This document shows positions 1 to 5,790 of a stretch of 6,624 nt of DNA, piece after piece; position 1 is the first letter of the stretch; each line of letters begins with the position of its first letter. Made by a program: the position numbers and the translations under genes. The notes below the pieces were generated by a model that ran no database searches, was not told the origin of the DNA, and saw nothing but the letters and a program-made list of their open reading frames with translations. Source of the DNA: CAYUKK01 sp964445305 (GTDB lineage Bacteria; Acidobacteriota; Aminicenantia; Aminicenantales; UBA8522); NCBI GenBank assembly GCA_964445305.1, contig CAYUKK010000043.1, forward strand, positions 1 to 6,624, given 5' to 3'.

Positions 1-164
1 GGGCGAAGGGCAACCTCTTTAATCGGCGGGGATGGTATTTTCCCGAATCTTAAGAATCGGCCGCTAAAGATTCCGACCCACACAAGGGCAAGGAGACAGA
101 AAGCCAGGCCATAGACGAGAGCCCAGCGCCAGCGCAGAAAAGGAGGCAAGCTTCTTGGGCGACG
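1..164 (-). pseudogene. Transmembrane-segment fragment (possible anti-sigma factor remnant), runs off left edge
   Basis: This minus-strand frame is offset from the sigma fragment. It opens just after a TGA at 165-167 and stays open to base 1. It reads SLPPFLRWRWALVYG, then a strongly hydrophobic run (LAFCLLALVWVGIFSG), then basic residues (RFLRFGK) and a Pro-rich stretch. That pattern is a single membrane-spanning helix flanked by charged residues. In many bacteria an ECF sigma gene is followed directly by a membrane-bound anti-sigma factor with an N-terminal zinc finger and one such helix, so this may be the surviving membrane part of that partner. No start codon with a ribosome site is visible, and only ~54 codons lie in the window. 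The anti-sigma identity rests on position and topology, not on a recognised motif. Confidence 0.45.
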
Positions 165-304
165 TCACCGGCCTCTTCCCTGTCGCCCGTTATTCGATAA
201 GCCAACCGGAGGATGGTCTGGCGATAAGGATAGATGAGCTCCGCAAAAACTTCGGTCCGTCCTTCGAGCGTCATGGCCACGAGCTCCTTCTCCCGTTCAT
301 CCAT
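50..304 (-). pseudogene. Truncated ECF sigma factor (region 2 N-terminal part only), probable deletion remnant
   Basis: The frame from the ATG at 304 encodes 84 residues. Residues ~15-52 (for example FAELIYPYRQTILRLAYRI, then TGDREEAGDVAQEA) match the start of sigma-70 region 2 of extracytoplasmic-function sigma factors, which bind core RNA polymerase and recognise the -10 element. After residue ~52 the resemblance stops and the rest is low-complexity, Ser/Leu/Cys-rich sequence ending at a TAA. ECF sigma factors are usually about 160-200 residues; the rest of region 2 and all of region 4 (the -35-binding domain) are missing, so it cannot work as a normal sigma factor. A transmembrane-coding frame begins on the same strand at the point where the homology ends. 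I infer a deletion joining a sigma gene to a downstream membrane-protein gene, or less likely a true fusion with a sequencing frameshift. The family match is confident; the pseudogene status is moderately so. Confidence 0.7.
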
Positions 305-311
305 CCATCAA

Positions 312-341
312 AATATACTTCTCTTTCGAGCTAAATGTTAA
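312..341 (-). promoter_or_regulatory. Candidate sigma-70-like promoter for the sigma remnant, nearly leaderless
   Basis: Read on the minus strand, TTAACA (336-341) and TATATT (312-317) are separated by 18 bases. Each hexamer differs from the consensus at one position. The -10 ends only seven bases before the ATG at 304, so the predicted transcription start would fall at or next to the start codon. The AG-rich stretch further upstream would then not be in the mRNA. This implies a leaderless transcript, or a promoter now disconnected from its original use. Confidence 0.35.
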
Positions 342-418
342 GACCGGCGCGAGCGTCTCCATTTTTAGGATCGACAGAGGTCTATCCGGCCGCGCCCAAT
401 GTTCTATCTTGGGTGGAC

Positions 419-480
419 GTCCCGTGATGAGAGGTAGTTCGAGGCGAGCACAATTGGCTCGAGGAGAGGGGCTACGGGAC
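419..480. repeat. Nested inverted repeats at the 3' end of the propeller gene
   Basis: GTCCCGT (419-425) is exactly complementary to ACGGGAC (474-480). Inside it, CGAGC (445-449) pairs with GCTCG (457-461) around a 7-base loop. The outer arm overlaps the stop codon of the propeller gene (472-474). No T-run follows on the minus strand, so this is not a classical intrinsic terminator; it may be a 3'-end structure that stabilises or ends the message. Repeats of this size can also arise by chance. Confidence 0.3.
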
Positions 481-1644
481 TTCTTTCCAGATGATGCGAT
501 AGCGCTTGAGGAGACGGAGGCCGGTCTCCTCATCTTCGGCCATCCGGTACATCTTGCCACTGGCGAAGAGGACAGGGAGGATATCGAGCCAGACTCTGGC
601 TTCATAGAACCCGTCCGGGCTAAAGATGTCATAAGCGGTGAAAGTTTTCTCGCCCTCCTTTTTTTCCTCGTTCAGCCTGACCCAAAGGTTTCCGTCACTG
701 TCGACAACCAGCCGATCCGTGACCGTTTTAACCTTGGAAAATTCCATCTGCTCGGCCAGCTTGGCGTAAACGCTGCCCGGCCTCTCAGCATACCTGGATT
801 TGACGGCCTGGATGTCCTCAGCTGTTACTGGCACCGGTTCATAAGGCCGCTCCATTTTGCGGAAAAGCTTCCCCTGTCCATCGTAAACTTCAATGATGTA
901 TTTGTCGTTCAGGCAATGATAGAGCCATTGCCTCTTCCTGTCGCCAGCAAAAATGGAGGCAGGAGTCCAGGGGATGGACATACCGAACATCACTTCTCCC
1001 TGGCGAACCGTCTTGAATTGAGCCGGTGTGAATTTTCCGATAGCCTGGAGCTCCTCGCCTGAAAGGTCAATCTTTTTCACCCAGAGCTCTCTTTCCTGGT
1101 CAGCGTAGACATTTTCCGTGACCGTGCAGGATGTCTCGTCGGCCAGAAGGACCAGGCTGTAAAACTTTTTCCAGGGGAAGCTCGAGAGAAATTCCCCGTC
1201 CGGGCTGAAAAGCGAGGTCCGCCGCTGCTGATAATCAGCCACCAAGAGCCGGCCGTCGGGAAGAAAAAGCATATTCCCGATGCTTTCAAACTCCCCCGGG
1301 CCATTGCCCTGCCTGCCGATGCTCCTCAGGTATTGGCCTTGGCGGTCATAAATTTTGATGGCCATGTCCGAGTCGTCAGCGATGTAGACATTTTCGTGGG
1401 CATCGACGCAGAAGCTTCCGGGCTTGAAGAGGCGAATCTCGCCCGTTTCATCTTTTTCCCGAAAAGTGAGTTCCTCTTCGAAGACAACCGTCTGGCCGGG
1501 GTGAAGAGGCGTAGCCGGATTATGGACATAGGTTATCCCGTCGACCGTCTCCACCCTTGGCGCCTCGACTCCTTTTTTCCCGCAGCCGGTCAAGTAAACC
1601 ACAAAAAACAGGCCAAACACAATAACCCAAGGATTCCTCTTCAT
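472..1644 (-). CDS. 6-bladed beta-propeller lipoprotein (NHL-like)
   Basis: This is a 390-residue exported lipoprotein. The N-terminus is Lys/Arg, a hydrophobic stretch (6-18) and a lipobox LTGC with the lipidated cysteine at 21. The rest reads as six repeats: ~76-119, with the NHL-type signature RQGNGPGEF at 111-119; ~120-156, with FLPDGRLLVADY and LFSPDGEFL; ~160-206; ~225-275; ~305-352, with VVDSDGNLWV and IFSPDGFYEARV; and ~355-387. This matches the 6-bladed beta-propeller family (relatives of NHL repeats) common in Bacteroidota and Acidobacteriota, used as binding scaffolds; no catalytic residues are evident. The start is supported by the signal peptide and by a GGAAGG ribosome site four bases upstream. 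It lies 101 bp after the deacetylase gene on the same strand. Its ligand is unknown, and membrane side (periplasm or cell surface) cannot be told from sequence. Confidence 0.85.
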   Translation of the reverse strand: MKRNPWVIVFGLFFVVYLTGCGKKGVEAPRVETVDGITYVHNPATPLHPGQTVVFEEELTFREKDETGEIRLFKPGSFCVDAHENVYIADDSDMAIKIYDRQGQYLRSIGRQGNGPGEFESIGNMLFLPDGRLLVADYQQRRTSLFSPDGEFLSSFPWKKFYSLVLLADETSCTVTENVYADQERELWVKKIDLSGEELQAIGKFTPAQFKTVRQGEVMFGMSIPWTPASIFAGDRKRQWLYHCLNDKYIIEVYDGQGKLFRKMERPYEPVPVTAEDIQAVKSRYAERPGSVYAKLAEQMEFSKVKTVTDRLVVDSDGNLWVRLNEEKKEGEKTFTAYDIFSPDGFYEARVWLDILPVLFASGKMYRMAEDEETGLRLLKRYRIIWKEVP

Positions 1645-1690
1645 TTTGCCTTCCTTCTGTTTTCTCTTCCCGCGATGTAATTACGATCCA

Positions 1691-1740
1691 ACTCAAACTC
1701 GCGTTTATCATACCAAAAAGGATAGACAAAGGGTTTGAGT
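1691..1740. repeat. 8-bp inverted repeat in the deacetylase/propeller intergenic gap
   Basis: ACTCAAAC (1691-1698) is perfectly complementary to GTTTGAGT (1733-1740), separated by 34 bases. It lies just past the deacetylase stop (1746-1748) and upstream of the propeller start. The loop is long and no T-run follows on the minus strand, so terminator function is weakly supported. A -10-like TATGAT (minus, 1707-1712) lies between the arms without a convincing -35. The repeat could therefore flank a promoter for the propeller gene and act as a regulator site. Confidence 0.3.
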
Positions 1741-1745
1741 ATTCT

Positions 1746-2702
1746 CTATTTTTTGACGTAGCGGGCGATGGCCTCGTGGGTGGCGAACCAGACGTTCTTG
1801 CGGGCCAGGATGTGCTCGATGAGCCTCTCGAGCATGATGATGCGACTTCGGTGGCCGATGAATTTGGGGTGCATCGTCAGGACAAAAACCGTGCCCTCCT
1901 CATAGGCTTTGTCAAACTCAGCCGCCCAGATAGCCATGACATCGGCCGGAGCGATGTGCGGGCGAACAGCACTATACCGCTCGAACCCGAAATAAGGATA
2001 ATCATCGAGGAGCCACTCGACAGGGATCTCGACAACGCCCGTCGGCTTGCCGTCCTCGATAAGCTCGTAGGGCCGGTCGTCGGCCATCAGGCTGCTATCA
2101 TAGAGAAGGCCAAGCTCTCGGATAATCTTGAGGGTCGAGGGGCTAAAATCCCAGGAGGGGGTGCGGATGCCGACCGGCGGCTTTCCCGTCACCTTCCTGA
2201 GTGTGTCGAAAGACCTTCTCATGAGCTCTCGCTCCTCCTCTTCGGAAAGGAGGGAATTTCGCTCGTGGATCCAGCCGTGCATCCCGATTTCGTGTCGGCC
2301 TTTCGCTATGATAGCTTGGATTTCCTTCGGGTGGAGTAAGGCAGTCACAGCGGGGACGAAGAAAGAGGCCGGAATCCTGTATTTGTCGAGAAGGGCGAGT
2401 ATCCTCGGCACGGCCACTCGAGCCGAGTACTCTCCCTGAGAAAGAACGCCGGGGGAATAATCGCCGTCCCGGAGAGCGTTGGTCTCCGCATCAAAATCGA
2501 AGGAGAGAGCGACAGCCACTCTGGCCCCTTCGGGCCAGGTTGGCGGAGTCAAATCTTTTCCAGCCCGGACCTTACTGACCGCCTTGGTGATGTCATCAAA
2601 GCTGAGGAGCCATGGTTTCTGGGCGGGCTTATCTTGACTGCCAGCAAAAGCTATGGATAAAGAGAGCAAAGAAAAAAGGCATCGCATAAGGGTTTTATTC
2701 AT
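1746..2702 (-). CDS. Exported NodB-type polysaccharide deacetylase (HpPgdA/PuuE-like subfamily)
   Basis: This 318-residue protein begins with a signal peptide (hydrophobic 8-20, likely cleaved after AFA at 18-20). The NodB homology domain spans ~60-315. It shows motif 1 SFDFDAE, with probable catalytic base Asp69 and metal ligand Asp71. Motif 2 is HGWIH, giving metal-ligand His142 and His146. Motif 3 is RTPSW at 180-184. The late motif LTMHPKF contains His278. The EIPVEWLLDDYPY stretch (225-237) is typical of the HpPgdA/PuuE-like branch rather than classical chitin deacetylases. The family hydrolyses N-acetyl or related C-N bonds in sugars, and occasionally cyclic imides or ureides; an exported member most likely acts on peptidoglycan or another envelope or environmental polysaccharide. 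The start is supported by a strong GGAGG site five bases upstream. The gene lies 102 bp after SagB on the same strand, with no clear promoter of its own, so co-transcription is plausible. The exact substrate is unknown. Confidence 0.9.
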   Translation of the reverse strand: MNKTLMRCLFSLLSLSIAFAGSQDKPAQKPWLLSFDDITKAVSKVRAGKDLTPPTWPEGARVAVALSFDFDAETNALRDGDYSPGVLSQGEYSARVAVPRILALLDKYRIPASFFVPAVTALLHPKEIQAIIAKGRHEIGMHGWIHERNSLLSEEEERELMRRSFDTLRKVTGKPPVGIRTPSWDFSPSTLKIIRELGLLYDSSLMADDRPYELIEDGKPTGVVEIPVEWLLDDYPYFGFERYSAVRPHIAPADVMAIWAAEFDKAYEEGTVFVLTMHPKFIGHRSRIIMLERLIEHILARKNVWFATHEAIARYVKK

Positions 2703-2734
2703 TTCCTCCTCCCTAACTCACTTGCTGGCTCTAT

Positions 2735-2751
2735 GCCGAGACACTCTCGGC
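2735..2751. repeat. Perfect 7-bp hairpin between the SagB and deacetylase genes
   Basis: GCCGAGA (2735-2741), loop CAC, TCTCGGC (2745-2751) forms a compact GC-rich hairpin in either strand's transcript. On the minus strand it comes 53 bases after the SagB stop and 32 bases before the deacetylase start. No T-run follows it, so it is not a standard intrinsic terminator. It may be a processing or stability element that sets relative expression within one long transcript, or a weak terminator. Confidence 0.4.
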
Positions 2752-2804
2752 CTGCATCTTCATCAAAATCTTTTTCCTGTCCGGGCCCAACTCCTGATGA
2801 TGAT

Positions 2805-3530
2805 TTAAATCCTGCCCACGCTCGTCAGGTAGAGGACGCTTTCTTCCTGGCCGTCAACGCCCAGCACTTCGTTGACTTCCCCGTCATAAAGAGCGGCCAC
2901 CTGACAAGACCCGAGGCCGAGAGCCACAGCCGCCAAAGCCACATTCTGGGCGATATGGCCAGCGTCAAGATAGACGTAGCGATAAGCCCTTTCTCCGTAT
3001 TTCCATTTGGACCGGGCAAAGACAGCCGTCCAGACGAAAACCAAAGCCGCCTCGGCCAGAAAATCCTGGTCCAAAGCCGCTTCAGCCAGCGCAGTCCTGA
3101 AGTCGCCAGCCCGGATGAGCTCGAGCTCGTGCTCGCGGACAGCATAATGGTAAATTCCCTTTTCGATACCCTCGACGTTCTGCACAGAGACGTAAGTCTC
3201 TACCGGGTAAAGGGCTCCAGCCGAAGGAGCGGCGCGCAGCGCATACCCGGAAACCCTGGCCGTTACTCCCTGGCATGCCCAGAGCAACTGGGAGAGCTCG
3301 GCCGGGCTTAAAGAACCCTTTCCGTAATCCCGCACACTCCGCCTCAGCTTGATCGCTTCCCACAGGGGCATCCCGCCTTTGAGCTGGGGCGGGATGAGCC
3401 GGGTTCGAGGCGCGCCGGGATAGGTTTTATAAGGTTCAGGCCTTGCCCGCCAGCTCATATACCCTCCGCCAAGCCTTCCCCGTGAGTATTTCGTTTCTTC
3501 CTGGAATTGCTCTCCGCAGCCCATTTTCAT
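2805..3530 (-). CDS. SagB-type (nitroreductase-like) FMN-dependent dehydrogenase
   Basis: This 241-residue protein has no signal peptide and is predicted to be cytoplasmic. The family-typical lead-in FQEETKYSRGRL is at 9-20. RRSVRDYG at 63-70 is the FMN-phosphate-binding arginine motif of nitroreductases. Further signatures are LSQLLWACQGVT (79-90), the hallmark RAAPSAGALYP (99-109), WKYGERAYRYVYLDAGHIAQN (split at 176-187 and 188-196) and ALGLGSCQ (203-210). It ends at the expected LYLTSVGR. SagB enzymes are FMN oxidoreductases; those in azole-peptide clusters oxidise azolines, while stand-alone copies like this one have unassigned substrates. No YcaO, ThiF-like or precursor gene is present in the window. 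The start at 3530 overlaps the serine hydrolase stop as ATGA, and AAGGAG lies seven bases upstream inside that gene, which indicates translational coupling. The fold is confident; the reaction is unknown. Confidence 0.88.
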   Translation of the reverse strand: MKMGCGEQFQEETKYSRGRLGGGYMSWRARPEPYKTYPGAPRTRLIPPQLKGGMPLWEAIKLRRSVRDYGKGSLSPAELSQLLWACQGVTARVSGYALRAAPSAGALYPVETYVSVQNVEGIEKGIYHYAVREHELELIRAGDFRTALAEAALDQDFLAEAALVFVWTAVFARSKWKYGERAYRYVYLDAGHIAQNVALAAVALGLGSCQVAALYDGEVNEVLGVDGQEESVLYLTSVGRI

Positions 3531-5668
3531 CGTGTTTCTCCTTGTTTTTCCAAAGCAGCCAGTTTCTTTTTGGCTTCTTCATTTTTCGGCTCGAGCGCGA
3601 GGGCCTTGTTGAGATATTCTGCCGCCTTGGTTTTTTGTCCGAGAGCGACGCAGATATCGCTGAGTTCAAGATAGAGGCGGACCTCTTTGGGATAGTAGTC
3701 GAGGGCGATGGCGCCGAGGGCGAGAGCTTCCCGGGTCTTGTTCGCCCGCACCAGGAAGTTGCTCGAGGCGATGAACTGATTAAGGCTGACGGCCGGATGT
3801 CCGGCGTCAAATTCATAGGCCTTCTGATAAAAATGACGCGCCGTCTCCACATCGCCCCGCCAAAGATAGGCCAGTCCGAGGGAAACGTTAAGGGAAGGAG
3901 AAGCAGGATAGAGAGGCATGCCCGTCGTCAGAATGGCAATCGCTCGCTCGGGATTCTGTCTTCTTAAAAAATATTCGGCCGCCTCAGCCAGTTCGATAGT
4001 AAAATCGGGGTAGAGAGAGGCGCCCTCGAACATCTGTTTCAGCCGGGCCATGATGGTTTCGAAATCGCTCGCCGGCGTAAAAACCAGACGGCCCACTTCT
4101 TGGGTGTGAGTCCTTTTCCAATCTTTTTCCCAGCTGGCGATGAGGTTCATGAAATCCCTGTGAAAGCGAGGGTGGCGTTTGGGGGCGGAGGCGGAAGCGC
4201 TGAGCTTGATGTAATCGCTGAAAAAAGCGAGCGGCCCTTTCTTGAAGTAGGCAGCGAGCGTCTCTTTCCCCCTTTCCTCTTCCAGGGCCAGAGCCATGTA
4301 GTTTCCCACTTGAGTGAAGGCCTGGTTGGAAGCGGGATGAACGCCGGCCAGGATTCTTTTCCTTTCCTCCTCAAAATTGTGGCGGAGATTCTTCTCATTG
4401 ACGTGCTCGTTGAAGTACTCGAAGGCTCGGCGGAGGTCATTCTGGCTCTTGGCCAGGGGAAGGCGGGTCCACCGGTAGTGGCTCAGGCCATGGGAAAAGA
4501 CGAGGTGGACGGCTGTAATCATCGCTTGAGAAACTTTATCGGGCGTATAGGCGCGGCTGTCGAGGTCTTCATCAAGGACGAGCTCGGCGAGACGCCTGAC
4601 ATAGGGCATCAGGTTCACGCCTTCCAGGTTGGCGGCGACGGCAATGGCCAACCTCTCCACGGGAAAAATATGGATGTGGGTTCGGGTTTCCGGTTGAGAA
4701 CCGCCATGGCTGGCCGCAAAGTGGCCATCCCAGGGTTGGACACCCCAGCCCATTCCATACCAGGTGAAGCTGCCGTTACGAAGAGCCATCGAGGCAAACA
4801 TCTTTCTCCAGCTGGATTCTTTAAGAAGCTGGCCGTCGATGATGGCCCGAGCATACTTGAGGAGGTCGACGACGGTGGAGCGGACGCCGCCAGCCGCGAA
4901 GCGGCTCGAGATGTCCACGTATTCAGAGTTCTTGAGTTCGCCCTTGACAAGCTGGTAGCCCCGAACGCGGTTGGGAATGAGGTCAAGGGGATTGTCCAAA
5001 CGCGAATTGGCCATGCCGAGGGGCTCGAAAATATACTTCTGGATATAGTCTCCGTAGCTCATCTCGGCTGCGCCCTCGATAGCGGCGCCGAGAAGGTTAT
5101 ATCCATAGCTCGAGTAATTGTAGCGAGTGCCCGGTTCGGCGACCAAATCAAAATCCTGGAAAATAGCCAGAGCCTGCCGCGTGTTTTTCGGCTCCTTGAT
5201 GTGTCCTTCCTCCGCGTAATTTCGATAGTGGCTGATCCCGCCGAGGTGGCCGAGCAGCTGGCGGATGGTGACAGGCCATTTTTTTCTCGGGAAGTAAGGA
5301 ACGTAGGTCTGAATTTCGGCGTCGAGGTCGATCTTGCCCGCTTCGACGAGCTGAAGGACGGCGAGTGCGGTTATGGTTTTGGTGAGAGATGCCAGCCGGT
5401 AGGAGCTCTCGGCGCTCGCCAATACCTTGTTTTCGAGGTCGGCGTAGCCGAAACCCCGAGCCCAGGAGAAATCATCCTTGATAAACCCGACGGAGAGGCC
5501 GGGGATTCCATCTAAGGCCATTTGTTCCTGAGCAAAGATTTCGAAGGCCTGGATCGCTTCCGCAAGCTGAGTCAGACGGTCTTCCTGGGCGGAGGGGAAC
5601 AAGGGAAAAGCTTGAACCCAAACGATAAGAAAAAGGACGACGATGGCTGATTTGAGCGGGCGTTTCAT
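3527..5668 (-). CDS. Exported serine hydrolase (class C beta-lactamase/LACTB-like) with C-terminal TPR repeats
   Basis: This 713-residue protein has a signal peptide (hydrophobic 8-20, possible cleavage after PSA at 25-27). The beta-lactamase-fold domain spans ~38-365. It has the nucleophile motif SLTK at 94-97 (Ser94, Lys97), HLGGISHYR at 141-149, YSSYGYNLLG at 185-194 in the place of the YxN motif, and HGGSQ at 321-325 for the third motif. Family members hydrolyse peptides, esters or D-amino-acid bonds through an acyl-serine; penicillinase activity is not implied. YSS instead of YSN is a variation seen in LACTB-type members. Residues ~366-555 are helix-rich and match no domain I recognise. 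About 556-705 form TPR helices, for example ERAIAILTTGMPLYPASP and KAAEYLNKALALEPKN, probably for protein-protein contacts. AAGGAGG four bases upstream fixes the start. It heads the leftward transcript, coupled to SagB. The substrate is unknown. Confidence 0.88.
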   Translation of the reverse strand: MKRPLKSAIVVLFLIVWVQAFPLFPSAQEDRLTQLAEAIQAFEIFAQEQMALDGIPGLSVGFIKDDFSWARGFGYADLENKVLASAESSYRLASLTKTITALAVLQLVEAGKIDLDAEIQTYVPYFPRKKWPVTIRQLLGHLGGISHYRNYAEEGHIKEPKNTRQALAIFQDFDLVAEPGTRYNYSSYGYNLLGAAIEGAAEMSYGDYIQKYIFEPLGMANSRLDNPLDLIPNRVRGYQLVKGELKNSEYVDISSRFAAGGVRSTVVDLLKYARAIIDGQLLKESSWRKMFASMALRNGSFTWYGMGWGVQPWDGHFAASHGGSQPETRTHIHIFPVERLAIAVAANLEGVNLMPYVRRLAELVLDEDLDSRAYTPDKVSQAMITAVHLVFSHGLSHYRWTRLPLAKSQNDLRRAFEYFNEHVNEKNLRHNFEEERKRILAGVHPASNQAFTQVGNYMALALEEERGKETLAAYFKKGPLAFFSDYIKLSASASAPKRHPRFHRDFMNLIASWEKDWKRTHTQEVGRLVFTPASDFETIMARLKQMFEGASLYPDFTIELAEAAEYFLRRQNPERAIAILTTGMPLYPASPSLNVSLGLAYLWRGDVETARHFYQKAYEFDAGHPAVSLNQFIASSNFLVRANKTREALALGAIALDYYPKEVRLYLELSDICVALGQKTKAAEYLNKALALEPKNEEAKKKLAALEKQGETR
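3528..3543 (-). promoter_or_regulatory. Ribosome site and ATGA stop/start overlap coupling the serine hydrolase to SagB
   Basis: On the minus strand AAGGAG (3538-3543) lies seven bases before the SagB ATG (3528-3530), within the last codons of the serine hydrolase. The hydrolase TGA (3527-3529) shares bases with that ATG. The four-base overlap and well-placed Shine-Dalgarno fix the SagB start and suggest that ribosomes ending on the hydrolase re-initiate on SagB. Confidence 0.8.
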
Positions 5669-5691
5669 TTGGCCTCCTTTTTCTCGCTCTG

Positions 5692-5721
5692 CTTATAGCA
5701 CAGGCCTCGCTCAGGCGTCAA
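5692..5721 (-). promoter_or_regulatory. Sigma-70-like promoter for the serine hydrolase-SagB transcript
   Basis: On the minus strand TTGACG (5716-5721) and TATAAG (5692-5697) are separated by 18 bases; each is one base off consensus. Transcription would begin near 5685, giving a 5' leader of about 17 bases that includes the AAGGAGG ribosome site (5673-5679). The leader is short and leaves no room for a riboswitch. Confidence 0.6.
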
Positions 5722-5743
5722 ATGGGTGTATGGGGTTAAGGCG

Positions 5744-5773
5744 TTGACTCGGTTTTCGTCAACCGAGTACAAT
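5744..5773 (+). promoter_or_regulatory. Sigma-70-like promoter for the metzincin gene
   Basis: TTGACT (5744-5749) and TACAAT (5768-5773) are separated by 18 bases, each one base off consensus. Transcription would start near 5780, giving a leader of about ten bases. GAGG at 5784-5787 could still serve as a short-spaced ribosome site for the ATG at 5791. The spacer carries the inverted repeat annotated separately. Confidence 0.6.
5747..5768. promoter_or_regulatory. Palindromic candidate operator overlapping the metzincin promoter
   Basis: ACTCGGTT (5747-5754) and AACCGAGT (5761-5768) are perfect complements around a 6-base centre, filling almost exactly the space between -35 and -10. A second overlapping pair, GTTGAC (5743-5748) and GTCAAC (5758-5763), is also perfectly complementary. 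A dimeric repressor bound here would block the rightward promoter directly; the leftward -35 is ~26 bp away. There is no T-run on either side, so a terminator is less likely. No regulator gene in the window is obviously its partner. Confidence 0.5.
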
Positions 5774-5790
5774 AAAATGAAACGAGGACG

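Noticed and set aside
148..153. HindIII site exactly at the sigma/transmembrane junction, suggesting a cloning chimera
   Set aside because: The same hexamer occurs at several other places in the window (near 866, 1411 and 5607), so its presence here is weak evidence. A natural deletion is at least as likely.
298..309. Short ATGG tandem units around the sigma remnant start codon, considered as a phase-variable repeat
   Set aside because: Fewer than three full units, too short to support slippage.
395..413. CCCAA/TTGGG hairpin as terminator for the propeller gene
   Set aside because: The stem is only 5 bp with a 9-base loop and no T-run on the minus strand; it is indistinguishable from chance.
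2679..2702. Lipoprotein signal in the deacetylase because of Cys8
   Set aside because: Cys8 lies before the hydrophobic core and lacks a lipobox; an ordinary cleavable signal peptide fits better.
2731..2763. Ten-codon minus-strand frame (MKMQAESVSA) between SagB and the deacetylase, considered as a modified-peptide precursor
   Set aside because: It is very short, has only a weakly and distantly placed ribosome site, and contains the hairpin; no cyclodehydratase accompanies SagB.
2805..3530. Thiazole/oxazole-modified peptide (TOMM) biosynthetic cluster
   Set aside because: Only the SagB-like enzyme is present. No YcaO, ThiF-like protein, precursor or dedicated transporter is seen within the window.
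4100..5515. Long open frame (471 codons) on the plus strand
   Set aside because: It lies wholly antisense to the serine hydrolase, whose motifs are clear. It has no recognisable domain and reflects the GC-biased third positions of the real gene. The shorter plus-strand frames at 409-1062, 1776-2339 and 2733-3311 are rejected for the same reason.
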